DNA of 64,000 nt, taken from assembly GCA_005774545.1 (NCBI GenBank), contig VAUL01000006.1:1-64000 (forward strand), given 5' to 3'. Positions within the stretch are counted from its first letter, which is position 1. Each line of letters starts with the position of its first letter. The notes under the pieces are model-generated. The model did not search any database, was not told the DNA's origin, and saw only the letters and a program-made list of their open reading frames with translations. Origin of the DNA: Deltaproteobacteria bacterium. GTDB taxonomy: Bacteria; Desulfobacterota; Desulfuromonadia; Desulfuromonadales; BM103. Shown here piece after piece: positions 10,362-20,568 of this stretch. The translations under genes and the position numbers were made by a program.

Positions 10362-10928
10362 ATGAACGACCCGCAACAGTACGACATCCCCACAATTCTC
10401 GAGCAGATGCGCGCCGACTACTGGCGCAACCTGGAAGCGGCGGAACAGGGCGATCTCGCCGATCGGACCGACTACATGGTGGTGGCCTTCGGCGACCTGC
10501 GGTTCGGCCTGCCGGCTGCGGCCTGCCGCGAAGTGCTCAAGCTGCCGCGTATCGTCAGGGTTCCCCGTCTCCCCGTGCATCTGCCGGGGATCATCAACCT
10601 GCGCGGCGAGATCGTGGCCGTCACCGATCTGCGGCCGTTGCTCAACCTTCCGGCCGGTGAGCCGTCGACCGGTTTCCGGCTGGTGGTGGTCGCCGACGGC
10701 GCCCTGCGCACCGCCTTGCTGGTCGAGCGCGTCGAGGGGCTGCAGTCGATCTCCGATGGGGCCGTGGCCGGTCTGGCCGAGGGGGCGAGCCATGATCTGG
10801 CCGATCTGTTCCGGGGGAAGGTCGAGGAAGCGGCCGGGACGCTGATGCTGCTCGATGTCCGGCGGCTGCTGGCCCGCCCCGAACTGACGATCGACCACAA
10901 GGGGACGGCGCGGGATGCCGAGGAATGA
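10362..10928 (+). CDS. cheW: Chemotaxis coupling protein CheW
   Basis: 188 aa. CheW bridges receptors and the CheA kinase under the inner membrane. After about 35 charged residues the CheW domain starts at 'DYMVVAFGDLRFGLPAAACREV' and includes the hallmark 'LPGIINLRGEIVAVTDLRPLL' near residue 75. The C-terminal extension is a little longer than in E. coli CheW. The gene is followed by two GC hairpins and the only MCP gene of the window, so it likely serves this dedicated signalling cluster. Confidence 0.92.
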   Translation: MNDPQQYDIPTILEQMRADYWRNLEAAEQGDLADRTDYMVVAFGDLRFGLPAAACREVLKLPRIVRVPRLPVHLPGIINLRGEIVAVTDLRPLLNLPAGEPSTGFRLVVVADGALRTALLVERVEGLQSISDGAVAGLAEGASHDLADLFRGKVEEAAGTLMLLDVRRLLARPELTIDHKGTARDAEE

Positions 10929-10929
10929 C

Positions 10930-11000
10930 GGCCGCCCGCCGGCGGCCGGACTGACGTGAATAAAACGAAAACAGCAGCCGGCGTTCCGGAAGCCGGCTGC
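10930..11000 (+). other. Two hairpins between cheW and the MCP gene
   Basis: GGCCGCC/GGCGGCC (10930-10947, 4-nt loop) directly follows the cheW stop. GCAGCCGGC/GCCGGCTGC (10974-11000) abuts the MCP ribosome site GAGGAG at 11002-11007, and its loop contains TTCCGGAA. No T-run follows either, so they look like message-processing or translation-level structures rather than terminators. Confidence 0.5.
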
Positions 11001-11014
11001 CGAGGAGCTTGCCC

Positions 11015-13300
11015 ATGACATGGATCACCAGGCGGATTAGTGCAAAAATCGTGGTAGCGATGATCGTGGTGCTGTCGATCATCATGACGGTCTCGACGGT
11101 GCTGATCGTGCAGCGCGGCGGAGCCCTGCTGCGTGACGAACTGCTGGTCAAGGCGACCTCCCTGACCAAGATCGGCGCCCAGGCGATGCAGGATGTGCTC
11201 GAGGACGCCATCGCCAGCGGCCGGCTCACCGAGGCCCAGGTGTTCGACACCAACTACCGCGAGATCAAGGAGGGACCGCTCGCCGGTGCGGCGATTCCCA
11301 AGTATCATACCGCCTACGACGGCTACCTCGATCAGGCCATCACCGCCCTGCAGGACCAGTTCCTCAAGTCCGACGACATGGTGGTCTTTGCCGTGCTGGT
11401 CGACCGCAACGGCTACCTGCCGACCCACAACACCAAGTACAGCCAGCCCCTGACCGGCGACCCGGAAAAGGATCGGGTCAACAATCGCACCAAGCGCCTG
11501 TTCAACGACCCGGTCGGCCTTGCCGCCGGCAAGTACGACGGCGGGGACGGTATCGGCTACCTCCGCCAGGTCTACAAGCGCGACACCGGGGAAACGATGT
11601 GGGACGTGTCGGCGCCGGTGTATGTCAACGGCAAGCACTGGGGCGGTTTCCGCATCGGCTTCTCGATCGCCAAGACCGAGGCGACCATCGCCGAGATGCG
11701 CAACGGCCTGACCTTGACCATGATCGCGGTGCTGCTGGTCGCGGCAATCACCTGCTTCTTCGTCGTCGCCCGCATGACCCGGCCGCTCAATGAGCTGACC
11801 GAGGTGGCCAACCGCATCGCCGAAGGGAGCCTCGACGAGCGGATCGAGCTGAAGAGCGAAGATGAGGTCGGGCAGCTGGCGAAGGCCTTCAACCAGATGA
11901 CCCAGGTGATCGTGCGCAACCTGCAGGTCGAGATTGACAAGAGCAAGCACATGGTGGCGAGCATCAAGGAGGCGATCCAGCAGCTCTCCACCAGCGCCAA
12001 CGAGCTGATGGCGATTTCCACCCAGCAGGCGTCCGGCGCCGCCGAGCAGGCCGCCGCCGTCCAGCAGGCTACCACCACTTCGGAGGAGATCGCCGCCACC
12101 GCCAAGCAGGTGTCGGAGAATGCCGGCCGCGTCGAGACCCTCGCCGGACACGCCAGCACGGCCAGTGCCGTCGGGCAGAAGGCGGTCAGCGACGCGATCG
12201 GCGGGATGGATCACCTCAAGGGGCAGGTCATGTCGATCGCCGAGGCGATGCTGCAGCTCGGCGAGAATTCGCAGAAGATCGGCGGGATCATCGACATCAT
12301 CGACGAGATTTCCGATCAGACCAACCTCCTCTCCCTCAACGCCGCCATCGAGGCGGCCGGGGCGGGGGAAGCCGGCAAGCGCTTCTCGATCGTCGCCAAC
12401 GAGGTCCGCCGGCTTGCGGACCGCACCGCCGAGGCGACCAACCAGGTCAAGGCGCTGATCGTCCAGATCCAGCAGGCGACCAACAGCACGATCATGCTCA
12501 CCGAGGAGGGGACCAAGGGGGTCGATGCCGCCAGCGCGCTGGTGGCCAACATCTCCGAGGCCCTGGAGAAGATTACCCGGGCGGTCGGCGAGACCACCAG
12601 CGCCGCCAGCGAAATCAAGCTGATGACCCAGCAGCAGACCACGGCGAGCGAGCAGATGGCGGAAACCATCGCCGAGGTGCGGGACGTGGCCACCCAGGTT
12701 GCCGCCAGCTCCCAGGAGACCACCCAGTCGATCACCGAGCTGACCTCCCTGGCGGAGCGCCTGCAGGATCTGGTCGAGGAGAACCTGCTGGTCCAGGCCA
12801 AGGGGACGGTGCAGGCCGCGGCCAGCGAAATGGAGCGGATTCTCACCGAAGCGATCGACTCCGGGAAATTCACCGTCGCCGACATCTTCGACGAGAACTA
12901 CCAGCCGATTCCCAACACCAAGCCGCAGAAGTACCACACCCGCTACGACCGCTACCTCGACGAGACGATCCAGGGCTACGAGGACAGCCTGCTGACCGAT
13001 ACGCACGTGACCTTCGCCGTGCTGGTGGACCGCAACGGCTACCTGCCGACGCACAACAGCAAGTACTCCCAGCCGCTCACCGGGGATTACGACAAAGACA
13101 AGGTTGGCAACCGCACCAAGCGGCTGTTCAACGACAAGGTCGGCCTGGCGGCGGCCCGCTACGACGGCCGCGACGGCCGGGGCTACCTGCAGCAGATCTA
13201 CGAACGCGATACCGGCGAGAAGATGTGGGACATCAGTGCCCCGGTGTTCGTCAAGGGGCGGCACTGGGGGGCCTTCCGCATCGGCTACCTGATGGACTGA
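11015..13300 (+). CDS. Methyl-accepting chemotaxis protein with the sensor domain present twice
   Basis: 761 aa from the ATG at 11015, 7 bp after GAGGAG. TM1 is at residues about 8-31, a periplasmic sensor at 38-222, TM2 at 230-254, HAMP at about 255-305 and the signalling hairpin at about 427-475 ([21 protein letters not shown]). Unusually, residues about 585-761 repeat the periplasmic sensor as a cytoplasmic tail. Both copies contain [15 protein letters not shown], 'NRTKRLFND' and 'RDTGE-MWD-SAPV'; over the 92-residue core I count 72 identities. The fold looks Cache/PAS-like, and the ligand is unknown. The gene sits between cheW and cheA and is the obvious input of the cluster. Confidence 0.92.
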   Translation: MTWITRRISAKIVVAMIVVLSIIMTVSTVLIVQRGGALLRDELLVKATSLTKIGAQAMQDVLEDAIASGRLTEAQVFDTNYREIKEGPLAGAAIPKYHTAYDGYLDQAITALQDQFLKSDDMVVFAVLVDRNGYLPTHNTKYSQPLTGDPEKDRVNNRTKRLFNDPVGLAAGKYDGGDGIGYLRQVYKRDTGETMWDVSAPVYVNGKHWGGFRIGFSIAKTEATIAEMRNGLTLTMIAVLLVAAITCFFVVARMTRPLNELTEVANRIAEGSLDERIELKSEDEVGQLAKAFNQMTQVIVRNLQVEIDKSKHMVASIKEAIQQLSTSANELMAISTQQASGAAEQAAAVQQATTTSEEIAATAKQVSENAGRVETLAGHASTASAVGQKAVSDAIGGMDHLKGQVMSIAEAMLQLGENSQKIGGIIDIIDEISDQTNLLSLNAAIEAAGAGEAGKRFSIVANEVRRLADRTAEATNQVKALIVQIQQATNSTIMLTEEGTKGVDAASALVANISEALEKITRAVGETTSAASEIKLMTQQQTTASEQMAETIAEVRDVATQVAASSQETTQSITELTSLAERLQDLVEENLLVQAKGTVQAAASEMERILTEAIDSGKFTVADIFDENYQPIPNTKPQKYHTRYDRYLDETIQGYEDSLLTDTHVTFAVLVDRNGYLPTHNSKYSQPLTGDYDKDKVGNRTKRLFNDKVGLAAARYDGRDGRGYLQQIYERDTGEKMWDISAPVFVKGRHWGAFRIGYLMD

Positions 13301-13313
13301 AGGCGTCGGTGAG

Positions 13314-13342
13314 GGTGCCCGGCGGCGTTACCGCCGGGCACC
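13314..13342 (+). other. 12-bp hairpin between the MCP gene and cheA
   Basis: GGTGCCCGGCGG and CCGCCGGGCACC form a perfect stem around CGTTA, 14 bp after the MCP stop and 17 bp before the cheA ATG. Without a T-run it is more likely an mRNA stability or attenuation element than a terminator. Confidence 0.5.
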
Positions 13343-13358
13343 GCCCTGGCCATCCGCG

Positions 13359-15467
13359 ATGATCAAGAACAAGTACGTCGAAATCTTTGCCCGCGAGGCG
13401 GAAGAGCACCTGCATCTGCTGCGCCAGTGCCTGCTGGCCATGGAGAAGGAGGGGCTCGGTGCCGGGCAGCTCAACCAGCTGCTGCGCAGCGCGCACACCC
13501 TCAAGGGCTCGGCCAAGATGGTCGATCTGCTCGAGCTGTCCAACGTGGCCCACCGCATGGAGGACCTGTTCAAGGAGCTCGAGAGCGGCCAGCGCGAGCT
13601 GACACCGGCGGTCATCGACCTGCTGCTGGTGGCCACCGACGCCATCGAGGCGCTGCTTGCCCAGGCCAGTGCCGGCGGGGCGCTCGACGTCAACGTGGCG
13701 CCGATCCTCGAGGCCCTGCAGGCCGGGACGCTCCCGGAACAGGCGCCGGCCCCGGTGGCCGCGCCGGCCGCCGGGGTCGAGCGGCGCAAGTCGGTGCGGG
13801 CCAGCGTCGAGCGGCTCGATCAGCTTTCCAACCTGATGGGCGAGATCCTGCTCAGCCGCCAGGCGCTCACGGAGCGGCAGCACCAGCTGCTGGCCCTGCT
13901 CGGCCGGATGGACAGCTTCCTCGGGCGGCTGCGCAAGGTGGAGAACTACCGCCTGATGAAGGAGATGCGCGATACCCTGTTCAAGATCGGCAACGATCTG
14001 GCCCAGGATGCGATCCAGTTCGGCTACCAGGCGGAAGAGGTCTACCAGCGCACCATGGAGCTGCGCCTGCTGCCGCTGTCGACCATCACCGAGGATTTCG
14101 AGCGGTCGCTGCGCGATCTGGCGCGCAGCCTCGGCAAGGAGATCGATTTTACCGTGACCGGCAAGGAGGTGGAGCTTGACCGGACGATCCTCGATCTGAT
14201 CAAGCCGATGCTCCTGCATGTGCTCAACAACGCGGTCGATCATGGCATCGAGACCCCCGAGCAGCGCCGTCAGGCGGGCAAGCCCGGGCATGGCCAGATC
14301 CGCCTGAGCGCCCAGTACGAGGGGGCCTTCGTACAGATCGTGGTGAGCGACGACGGCCAGGGGATCGATCCGGCCAGGGTCCGCGCGGTGGCGGTCAAGC
14401 GCGGGCTGCTCGCGGCCGACGAAGCGGCGCGGCTCAACGACGAAGCGGCGCTCTATATGGTGCTGCAGCCCGGGTTTTCGACCCGCGAGTTCATCACCGA
14501 CGTGTCCGGCCGCGGCGTCGGCCTGGACGTGGTCAAGTCGAACCTTGATCAGGTCAAGGGGAACCTGACGATCACCTCGCGGATCGGCCGCGGAACCGAG
14601 TTGCGCCTGCGCGTGCCGAGCAGCCTGGCGCTGTTCACCGGGCTGCTGGTCGAGGCCGAGGGCGAGACGTACGTGATTCCGCAGCAGTACATCGTCGAAA
14701 TCCTGCGCCTGGCTCCGGAGGAGGTGCGCAGCGAGCTCGGCCGCGAGGTGGTGCGCCTGCGCGAGCGCACCATTCCGCTGGTCAACCTCTCCAGCCTGCT
14801 GACCGGCCGGGCCCGCGGTCTCGACGACCAGCTCCCCGAAGGGCGGATCAGCGTGGTGGTGCTGACCTTCCGCGAGCAGCTGCTCGGCTGCCTGGTCGAC
14901 CGGACCATCGGCCTGCAGGACGTGGTGGTCAAGGAGCTGGGGAGCCAGCTGAAGAGCCTGGACTACATTTCCGGAGCGACGCTGCTCGGCGCCGGTACCC
15001 CGGCCCTGATCATCTCGGTGGCAGACCTGTACGGCGCCCGCGAGCAGGCCGAAGGGACCCGGCTGCGTGAAGCGCATGCCGCCCGCAAGGCCAAGGCCCG
15101 GCGTGGACGGGTGCTGGTGGTGGACGATTCGATCACCACCCGGACCATGGAGAAGAACATCCTGGAAGCCCATGGCTACGAGGTGACCATCGCCGTCACC
15201 GGCTTCGACGCCCTGGAAAAACTGGCCGGCAATCAGTTCGACCTGATGGTCAGCGACGTCGAAATGCCCGGGATGACCGGCTTCGAGCTGACCAAGAAGG
15301 TCCGCGAACGCGAGGAGACCCGCAACATGCCGGTCATCATCGTCACCTCGCTGGCTTCCGCCGAGCACCGGCGCTGCGGCATGGAAGCCGGCGCCCAGGC
15401 CTATATCGTCAAGGGAACCTTCGATCAGGGCACCTTGCTGGAAACGGTCGAGACCCTGATCGGCTGA
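13359..15467 (+). CDS. cheA: Hybrid chemotaxis histidine kinase CheA-REC
   Basis: 702 aa. An N-terminal HPt domain has the phospho-acceptor His46 in SAHTLKGSAKMV. The dimerisation region starts near 'RKSVRASVERLDQLSNLMGEI'. The kinase core shows the N box LHVLNNAVDHGIE, 'VSDDGQGIDPARV' and 'GRGVGLDVVKSNL', followed by a CheW-like domain ('VIPQQYIVEILRL'). The C terminus is a complete receiver (RGRVLVVDDSITTRTM, Asp in 'LMVSDVEMPGMTG', Lys in 'YIVKGTF'). CheA autophosphorylates in response to the receptor; the fused receiver may be its output or a phosphate sink. There is no P2-type CheY/CheB-binding domain of normal size. The cheB gene follows after 10 bp. Confidence 0.93.
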   Translation: MIKNKYVEIFAREAEEHLHLLRQCLLAMEKEGLGAGQLNQLLRSAHTLKGSAKMVDLLELSNVAHRMEDLFKELESGQRELTPAVIDLLLVATDAIEALLAQASAGGALDVNVAPILEALQAGTLPEQAPAPVAAPAAGVERRKSVRASVERLDQLSNLMGEILLSRQALTERQHQLLALLGRMDSFLGRLRKVENYRLMKEMRDTLFKIGNDLAQDAIQFGYQAEEVYQRTMELRLLPLSTITEDFERSLRDLARSLGKEIDFTVTGKEVELDRTILDLIKPMLLHVLNNAVDHGIETPEQRRQAGKPGHGQIRLSAQYEGAFVQIVVSDDGQGIDPARVRAVAVKRGLLAADEAARLNDEAALYMVLQPGFSTREFITDVSGRGVGLDVVKSNLDQVKGNLTITSRIGRGTELRLRVPSSLALFTGLLVEAEGETYVIPQQYIVEILRLAPEEVRSELGREVVRLRERTIPLVNLSSLLTGRARGLDDQLPEGRISVVVLTFREQLLGCLVDRTIGLQDVVVKELGSQLKSLDYISGATLLGAGTPALIISVADLYGAREQAEGTRLREAHAARKAKARRGRVLVVDDSITTRTMEKNILEAHGYEVTIAVTGFDALEKLAGNQFDLMVSDVEMPGMTGFELTKKVREREETRNMPVIIVTSLASAEHRRCGMEAGAQAYIVKGTFDQGTLLETVETLIG

Positions 15468-15477
15468 CGAGTTCCCG

Positions 15478-16518
15478 ATGATCCGTGTTCTGATTGCCGA
15501 CGACTCCCCCCTGGTCCGGGCGGTGCTGCGCGACCTGCTGGCGCAGGCCACCGATATCGACATCGTCGCCGAGGTCGGCGACGGGCGCGCCGCCGTGGCC
15601 CAGACCGCCCTGCTCCGGCCTGACGTGGTGATCATGGACGTGATGATGCCGGAGATGGATGGCATCGAAGCCGTGGCCACCATCATGGCCAGCACGCCGA
15701 CGCCGATCCTGATGCTGTCGGCCAATACCGACCCCACCGACAGCCGCAGCGCTTTCTCGGCGATCCGTCTCGGCGCCCTCGACGTCATGGCCAAGCCGGC
15801 CGGGGCCACCACCGATGCGTTCGGGCAGATGGCCGAGCTGCTGATCAACAAGGTTCGCTCCCTGAGCCGCATCCGGGTCATGCACCACTTCCGGGCGCAC
15901 CGGCGGTCCATCATGCCGGCGCCGGCGCCGGCACCGGCTGCACGGGAGGGGCAGCGCCGCATCCTGGCGATCGGGGCCTCGACCGGGGGGCCGAAGGTGG
16001 TCATGCAACTGCTCAAGGAGCTGCCGGGCGATTTCGCCGCGGCCGTGCTGATCGTGCAGCACATCGCCGACGGTTTTGCGGCCGGCTTCGCCGAATGGCT
16101 CGACCGGGAGGTGCCGCTCCCCGTGGCGCTGGCCCGCGACGGCGAACCGGTGCGGTCGGGGCGGGTGCTGGTGGCCCCGAACGGCGCGCATCTGACCGTC
16201 AACGATGCCGGATGTATCGCCCTGAGTCCGGCGCCGCCGCTGCACTGCTGCCGGCCGGCGGTCGATGCCCTCTTCCAGTCGCTGGCCGCTGCCCAGCGGG
16301 GCGGGGAAACGGTCGGCGTCATTCTGACCGGCATGGGGAGCGACGGGGCCGCCGGTCTGCAGGCTCTGCACCGCCAGGGCGCGTTCACCATCGCTCAGGA
16401 CGAGGCCAGCTGCGCGGTCTTCGGCATGCCCAAGGCGGCCATCGAGCGCGGCGCCGTCGACCAGATCCTGCCACTGGCCGAGATCACTGCAGCCGTGCGC
16501 CCCCTGTTTGGCCGTTGA
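15478..16518 (+). CDS. cheB: Protein-glutamate methylesterase/response regulator CheB
   Basis: 346 aa. The N-terminal receiver (LIADDSPLVRAVL; Asp in 'VIMDVMMPEMDG'; Lys in 'MAKPAG') is joined by a Pro/Ala linker to the methylesterase domain. The catalytic Ser is in GASTGGPK, the His in 'IVQHIADGF' and the Asp in 'TGMGSDGAAG'. CheB removes receptor methyl groups when phosphorylated by CheA, opposing the CheR encoded upstream. It closes the chemosensory cluster; no separate cheY, cheC or cheD follows directly. Confidence 0.94.
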   Translation: MIRVLIADDSPLVRAVLRDLLAQATDIDIVAEVGDGRAAVAQTALLRPDVVIMDVMMPEMDGIEAVATIMASTPTPILMLSANTDPTDSRSAFSAIRLGALDVMAKPAGATTDAFGQMAELLINKVRSLSRIRVMHHFRAHRRSIMPAPAPAPAAREGQRRILAIGASTGGPKVVMQLLKELPGDFAAAVLIVQHIADGFAAGFAEWLDREVPLPVALARDGEPVRSGRVLVAPNGAHLTVNDAGCIALSPAPPLHCCRPAVDALFQSLAAAQRGGETVGVILTGMGSDGAAGLQALHRQGAFTIAQDEASCAVFGMPKAAIERGAVDQILPLAEITAAVRPLFGR

Positions 16519-16528
16519 GATCAAAACT

Positions 16529-16557
16529 TTGCAGGGGACGGCAAACTGTGCTATGAG
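16529..16557 (+). promoter_or_regulatory. Candidate promoter for cysS
   Basis: TTGCAG at 16529-16534, 17-bp spacer, TATGAG at 16552-16557, in the 101-bp cheB-cysS gap. Each box matches the consensus at four of six positions. Confidence 0.45.
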
Positions 16558-16619
16558 AATTCCGGCGCAGCCCGCCGGAACCGGTCGGCAGCGACTTAAA
16601 GTGACAGGCTGAGGATCTC

Positions 16620-18071
16620 ATGCCGTTGCGTCTCTACAATACCCTCAGCGGCCAGAAGGAGGAGTTCCGGCCGCTGGTCCCCGGCCAGGTCGGCATGTAC
16701 GTCTGCGGCGTGACCGTCTACGACTACTGCCATCTCGGCCACGCCCGCGCCAACATCGTCTTCGACGTGGTCTACCGCTACCTGCAGTATGCCGGCTATC
16801 GCGTCACCTACGTGCGCAACTACACCGACGTCGACGACAAGATCATCAACCGCGCCAACGAGCGGGGGATCTCCAGCCAGGAGCTGGCGGAGACCTTCAT
16901 CCGTGCCTTCGACGAAGACATGGCGGCGCTGGGGCTGGCGACGCCGACCCACCAGCCGAAGGCCACCGAGTTCATTCCGCAGATCATCGCGCTGGTGGAG
17001 AAGCTGATCGCCCGCGGCCTGGCCTACGAATCGGCCGGCGACGTCTACTACAGCGTCGACAAGTTCGCCGGCTACCTGAAACTCTCCAAGCGCACCATGG
17101 AGGAGATGCAGGCCGGCGCACGCATCGCCCCCGGCGAACAGAAGCGCAACCCGATGGATTTTGCCCTGTGGAAGGCGGCCAAGCCCGGCGAGCCGAGCTG
17201 GGCGTCCCCCTGGGGGGCGGGCCGGCCGGGGTGGCACATCGAATGTTCGGCGATGAGCTCGACCCTGCTGGGCGACAGCTTTGACATCCACGGCGGCGGC
17301 CGCGACCTGATCTTCCCCCATCACGAGAACGAGATCGCCCAGTCGGAAGGCGCCTCCGGCCAGCCGTTCGTGCGCTACTGGCTGCACAACGGCTTCGTCA
17401 ACGTCAACCAGGAGAAGATGAGCAAGTCGCTGGGGAACTTCTTTACCATCCGCGACATCCTGGACAAATACGATGCCGAGGTGGTGCGCTTCTTCATCCT
17501 CACCGCCCATTACCGCTCGCCGATCGACTTCGCCGACCAGCAGCTCGACGAGGCCGGCCAGGCGCTGGCGCGCTGCTACGAGGCCCTCGACCAGGCCGGC
17601 CGGGTGAGCGCCGCCACCGGCGACGGCGCGGTGCCTGCGGAGCTGGCCGAGGCGGTCGGCCGGCTGGCCGAGCTCGACAGCCGCTTCCGCGAAGCGATGG
17701 ACGACGACTTCAACACCGCCCAGGCGATCGGTCACCTCTTCGAGGGGGTGCGGGCGCTCAACCGCCTGCTGGCCGCCGACAGCCCGGATCTGGCCGGGAC
17801 GATCGCTGCCGGGCGCGAGACGCTGCTGCGGCTCGGCGAGGTGCTCGGGCTGTTCCGCTCGGTCCCGGCCGACTGGCTGAACCGGCAGGCGCAGCGGCGC
17901 CTGGCGGCGAGCGGCCTGGATGCCGCGGCCATCGAGGCGCTGATCAATGAGCGTCAGGCGGCCCGTAAAGAGCGCAACTTCAAGCGCGCCGACGAGATTC
18001 GTGACATACTGGTGGAAAAGGGAGTTCTGCTCCTGGACGGGCCCGAGGGGACCAGCTGGAAACTGAAGTAA
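16620..18071 (+). CDS. cysS: Cysteinyl-tRNA synthetase
   Basis: 483 aa, normal length. It charges tRNA-Cys. The N-terminal zinc/active-site segment [19 protein letters not shown] contains Cys and the HLGH form of HIGH. '[10 protein letters not shown]' and '[13 protein letters not shown]' supply further zinc ligands, and '[11 protein letters not shown]' is the KMSKS loop. The C-terminal helical domain ends the protein. In a genome this rich in c-type cytochromes, cysteine charging is in demand, but nothing in the sequence shows special regulation. A receiver protein gene follows after 30 bp. Confidence 0.95.
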   Translation: MPLRLYNTLSGQKEEFRPLVPGQVGMYVCGVTVYDYCHLGHARANIVFDVVYRYLQYAGYRVTYVRNYTDVDDKIINRANERGISSQELAETFIRAFDEDMAALGLATPTHQPKATEFIPQIIALVEKLIARGLAYESAGDVYYSVDKFAGYLKLSKRTMEEMQAGARIAPGEQKRNPMDFALWKAAKPGEPSWASPWGAGRPGWHIECSAMSSTLLGDSFDIHGGGRDLIFPHHENEIAQSEGASGQPFVRYWLHNGFVNVNQEKMSKSLGNFFTIRDILDKYDAEVVRFFILTAHYRSPIDFADQQLDEAGQALARCYEALDQAGRVSAATGDGAVPAELAEAVGRLAELDSRFREAMDDDFNTAQAIGHLFEGVRALNRLLAADSPDLAGTIAAGRETLLRLGEVLGLFRSVPADWLNRQAQRRLAASGLDAAAIEALINERQAARKERNFKRADEIRDILVEKGVLLLDGPEGTSWKLK

Positions 18072-18101
18072 CGAGACCGTGTTCGGGTTCTGGAGACAGC
18101 A

Positions 18102-18470
18102 ATGAGCAAAAGGATACTGATTGTCGACGATTCGCCGGTGGTGCTGGCAATGCTCGAGGATGCCCTGGTCGGCATGGGCTATCGCGTGACCGCGGCGGGT
18201 AACGGCCAGGACGGGCTGAAGCAGGTCGAGGCCGCCAAATTCGACCTGATCATCACCGACCTGTCGATGCCGGTCATGGACGGCATTGCCTTCGTCAAGG
18301 CCGCCAAACTGCTGCCGAACTGCAAGTTCGTGCCGATCGTCTTCCTCTCCTCCGAAGAGGACGAAGCCAAGATCAGCGAGGCCAAACGAGCCGGGGCCTC
18401 GACCTTCCTGCGCAAGCCGTTCAAGGAGAATCAGCTGGCCACCATCCTCAAGGTCGTGCTCGGCTCCTGA
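18102..18470 (+). CDS. Single-domain response regulator (CheY-like)
   Basis: 122 aa, one receiver domain only. The acidic pair is in [11 protein letters not shown], the phospho-acceptor Asp in '[13 protein letters not shown]', the switch Thr/Ser in 'VFLSSEEDE' and the Lys in '[11 protein letters not shown]', so all catalytic residues are present. No output domain exists, so it should act by protein contact. It could be the missing diffusible output of the CheA encoded 2.6 kb upstream, but cysS lies between and the link is inference. It lies between cysS and uvrB with short gaps on both sides. Confidence 0.9.
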   Translation: MSKRILIVDDSPVVLAMLEDALVGMGYRVTAAGNGQDGLKQVEAAKFDLIITDLSMPVMDGIAFVKAAKLLPNCKFVPIVFLSSEEDEAKISEAKRAGASTFLRKPFKENQLATILKVVLGS

Positions 18471-18499
18471 GCCGGGCCGGGTGCAGGAGCCTCGGCGTC

Positions 18500-20512
18500 A
18501 TGGCCGGCTTCTCCCTGCAGACCGATTACCGCCCGCGCGGCGACCAGCCGGGGGCGATCGCCGAACTGACCGCCGGGCTCCGGCGGGGCGACCGCCACCA
18601 GGTGCTGCTCGGCGTCACCGGCTCGGGGAAGACCTTCACCGTCGCCAACGTGGTCGCGGCGGTCGACCGCCCGACCCTGGTGCTGGCCCCCAACAAGACC
18701 CTGGCCGCCCAGCTCTACGGCGAGTTCAAGGAGCTCTTCCCGGGCAACGCCGTCGAGTACTTCGTCTCCTACTACGACTACTACCAGCCGGAAGCCTACG
18801 TCCCCTCCACCGACACCTTCATCGAGAAGGACTCGTCGATCAACGACGAGATCGACAAGCTGCGCCACAGCGCCACCCGCAGCCTGCTGTCGCGCCGCGA
18901 CGTACTGATCGTCGCCTCGGTCTCCTGCATCTACGGCCTCGGCTCCCCCGAGGCCTACTTCGGGCTGCTGGTGCGCCTGCACGAAGGGGCGGAGCTGGCG
19001 CGCAACACCCTGCTGCGCCAGCTGATCGACATCCAGTACCAGCGCAACGACGTCGATTTCCACCGCGGCACCTTCCGGGTGCGCGGCGACACCGTGGAAA
19101 TCTTCCCCGCCTACGAGCAGGAGCGGGCCCTGCGCATCAGCTTCTTCGGCGACGAGATCGAGGCGATTACCGAGATCGACCCGCTGCGCAACCGCGTCCT
19201 CGGCCGCCTGCCGGCCACCGCGGTTTTCCCGGCGAGCCACTATGTGGCCAGCCGCCCGGCCCTCGACCGGGCGATCCGCGCCATCCAGGATGAACTCTGC
19301 GAACGCCTGCAGGCCCTGCGCGGCGCCGGTAAGCTGCTGGAGGCCCAGCGCCTGGAACAGCGCACCCTGTTCGACATCGAGATGCTCGAGGAAATGGGCT
19401 ACTGCCAGGGGATCGAGAACTATTCCCGCCATCTCGACGGCCGCGCCGCCGGCACGCCGCCGGCCACCCTGTTCGACTACTTTCCCGACGATGCCCTGCT
19501 GGTCATCGACGAAAGCCACGTCACCGTGCCGCAGCTGGGGGCGATGTACCGCGGCGACCGCAGCCGCAAGGAGACGCTGGTCGAGTACGGCTTCCGCCTC
19601 CCCTCGGCGCTCGACAACCGCCCGCTGACCTTCGCCGAATTCGCCGCCAAGGGGATCCAGACCATCTATGTTTCGGCGACCCCCGGCGACTTCGAACTGG
19701 AACAGGCGGGCGGCGCCGTGGTCGAGCAGATCGTCCGCCCGACCGGACTGGTCGACCCGGTGATCGAGGTGCGCCCGGCCCGCCACCAGGTCGACGACCT
19801 GGTGGGCGAGGTGCGGACGACGGTGGCGCAGGGGTACCGGGTGCTGGTCACCACCCTGACCAAGCGCATGGCCGAGGAGCTTACCGGTTATCTCGAAGAG
19901 CTCGGCATCCGTGTGCGCTACCTGCATTCCGACATCGACACCGTGGAGCGCATGCGCCTGATCCGCGACCTGCGCCAGGGGGTGTTCGACGTGCTGGTGG
20001 GGATCAACCTGCTGCGCGAGGGGCTCGACCTCCCCGAGGTGGCGCTGGTGGCGATCCTCGATGCCGACAAGGAGGGGTTCTTGCGCAGCACCCGCTCCTT
20101 GATCCAGACCTGCGGCCGGGCGGCGCGCAACGTCGACGGCCGGGTGCTGATGTATGCCGACCGGGAAACCGGTTCGATGCGCGCCTGCCTGCAGGAGACG
20201 GCGCGCCGCCGCGCCACCCAGCTTGCCTACAATGCCGAGCACGGCATCACCCCGGAGACGGTGCGCAAGTCGCTGCGCACCATCCTCGACGACATCGTCG
20301 AAAAGGACTATGCCGAAGTGCCGCTGGCCGCCGAGACGCTGGCCGGGTACCGGACCCCGGCGGAGCTGCAGGCCGAGATCGGCCGGCTGCGCGCCGAGAT
20401 GCTGCAGGCCGCGGCCGCCCTGGAATTCGAAACGGCGGCGCAATTGCGCGACCGGATCATCGTGCTGGAGAAGCAGGAGCTGCTGCTGCGCGAAGCGCCG
20501 GTCGGCGCGTGA
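18500..20512 (+). CDS. uvrB: UvrABC excinuclease subunit B
   Basis: 670 aa, full length. UvrB is the damage-verifying helicase of nucleotide excision repair, loaded by UvrA and bound by UvrC. The Walker A motif is [12 protein letters not shown] near residue 35. The beta-hairpin region reads '[16 protein letters not shown]', the DExx box is '[10 protein letters not shown]' and motif VI is '[11 protein letters not shown]'. The C-terminal UVR helix pair that contacts UvrC is visible in '[19 protein letters not shown]'. The start ATG at 18500 is 29 bp after the receiver gene. Confidence 0.96.
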   Translation: MAGFSLQTDYRPRGDQPGAIAELTAGLRRGDRHQVLLGVTGSGKTFTVANVVAAVDRPTLVLAPNKTLAAQLYGEFKELFPGNAVEYFVSYYDYYQPEAYVPSTDTFIEKDSSINDEIDKLRHSATRSLLSRRDVLIVASVSCIYGLGSPEAYFGLLVRLHEGAELARNTLLRQLIDIQYQRNDVDFHRGTFRVRGDTVEIFPAYEQERALRISFFGDEIEAITEIDPLRNRVLGRLPATAVFPASHYVASRPALDRAIRAIQDELCERLQALRGAGKLLEAQRLEQRTLFDIEMLEEMGYCQGIENYSRHLDGRAAGTPPATLFDYFPDDALLVIDESHVTVPQLGAMYRGDRSRKETLVEYGFRLPSALDNRPLTFAEFAAKGIQTIYVSATPGDFELEQAGGAVVEQIVRPTGLVDPVIEVRPARHQVDDLVGEVRTTVAQGYRVLVTTLTKRMAEELTGYLEELGIRVRYLHSDIDTVERMRLIRDLRQGVFDVLVGINLLREGLDLPEVALVAILDADKEGFLRSTRSLIQTCGRAARNVDGRVLMYADRETGSMRACLQETARRRATQLAYNAEHGITPETVRKSLRTILDDIVEKDYAEVPLAAETLAGYRTPAELQAEIGRLRAEMLQAAAALEFETAAQLRDRIIVLEKQELLLREAPVGA

Positions 20513-20568
20513 CCAACGCCGCCGCGCCTGTTATGCTGTAAGAACATTTGAGGAGGAGGAGGTTCATC

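Noticed and set aside
10472-13264. 930-codon open frame antisense to cheW and the MCP gene
   Set aside because: It mirrors the repeated structure of the MCP gene, giving an apparent internal repeat of its own; no protein-like features apart from that.
13251-16391. 1046-codon open frame antisense to cheA-cheB
   Set aside because: Same shadow effect; the sense strand has complete kinase, receiver and methylesterase motifs.
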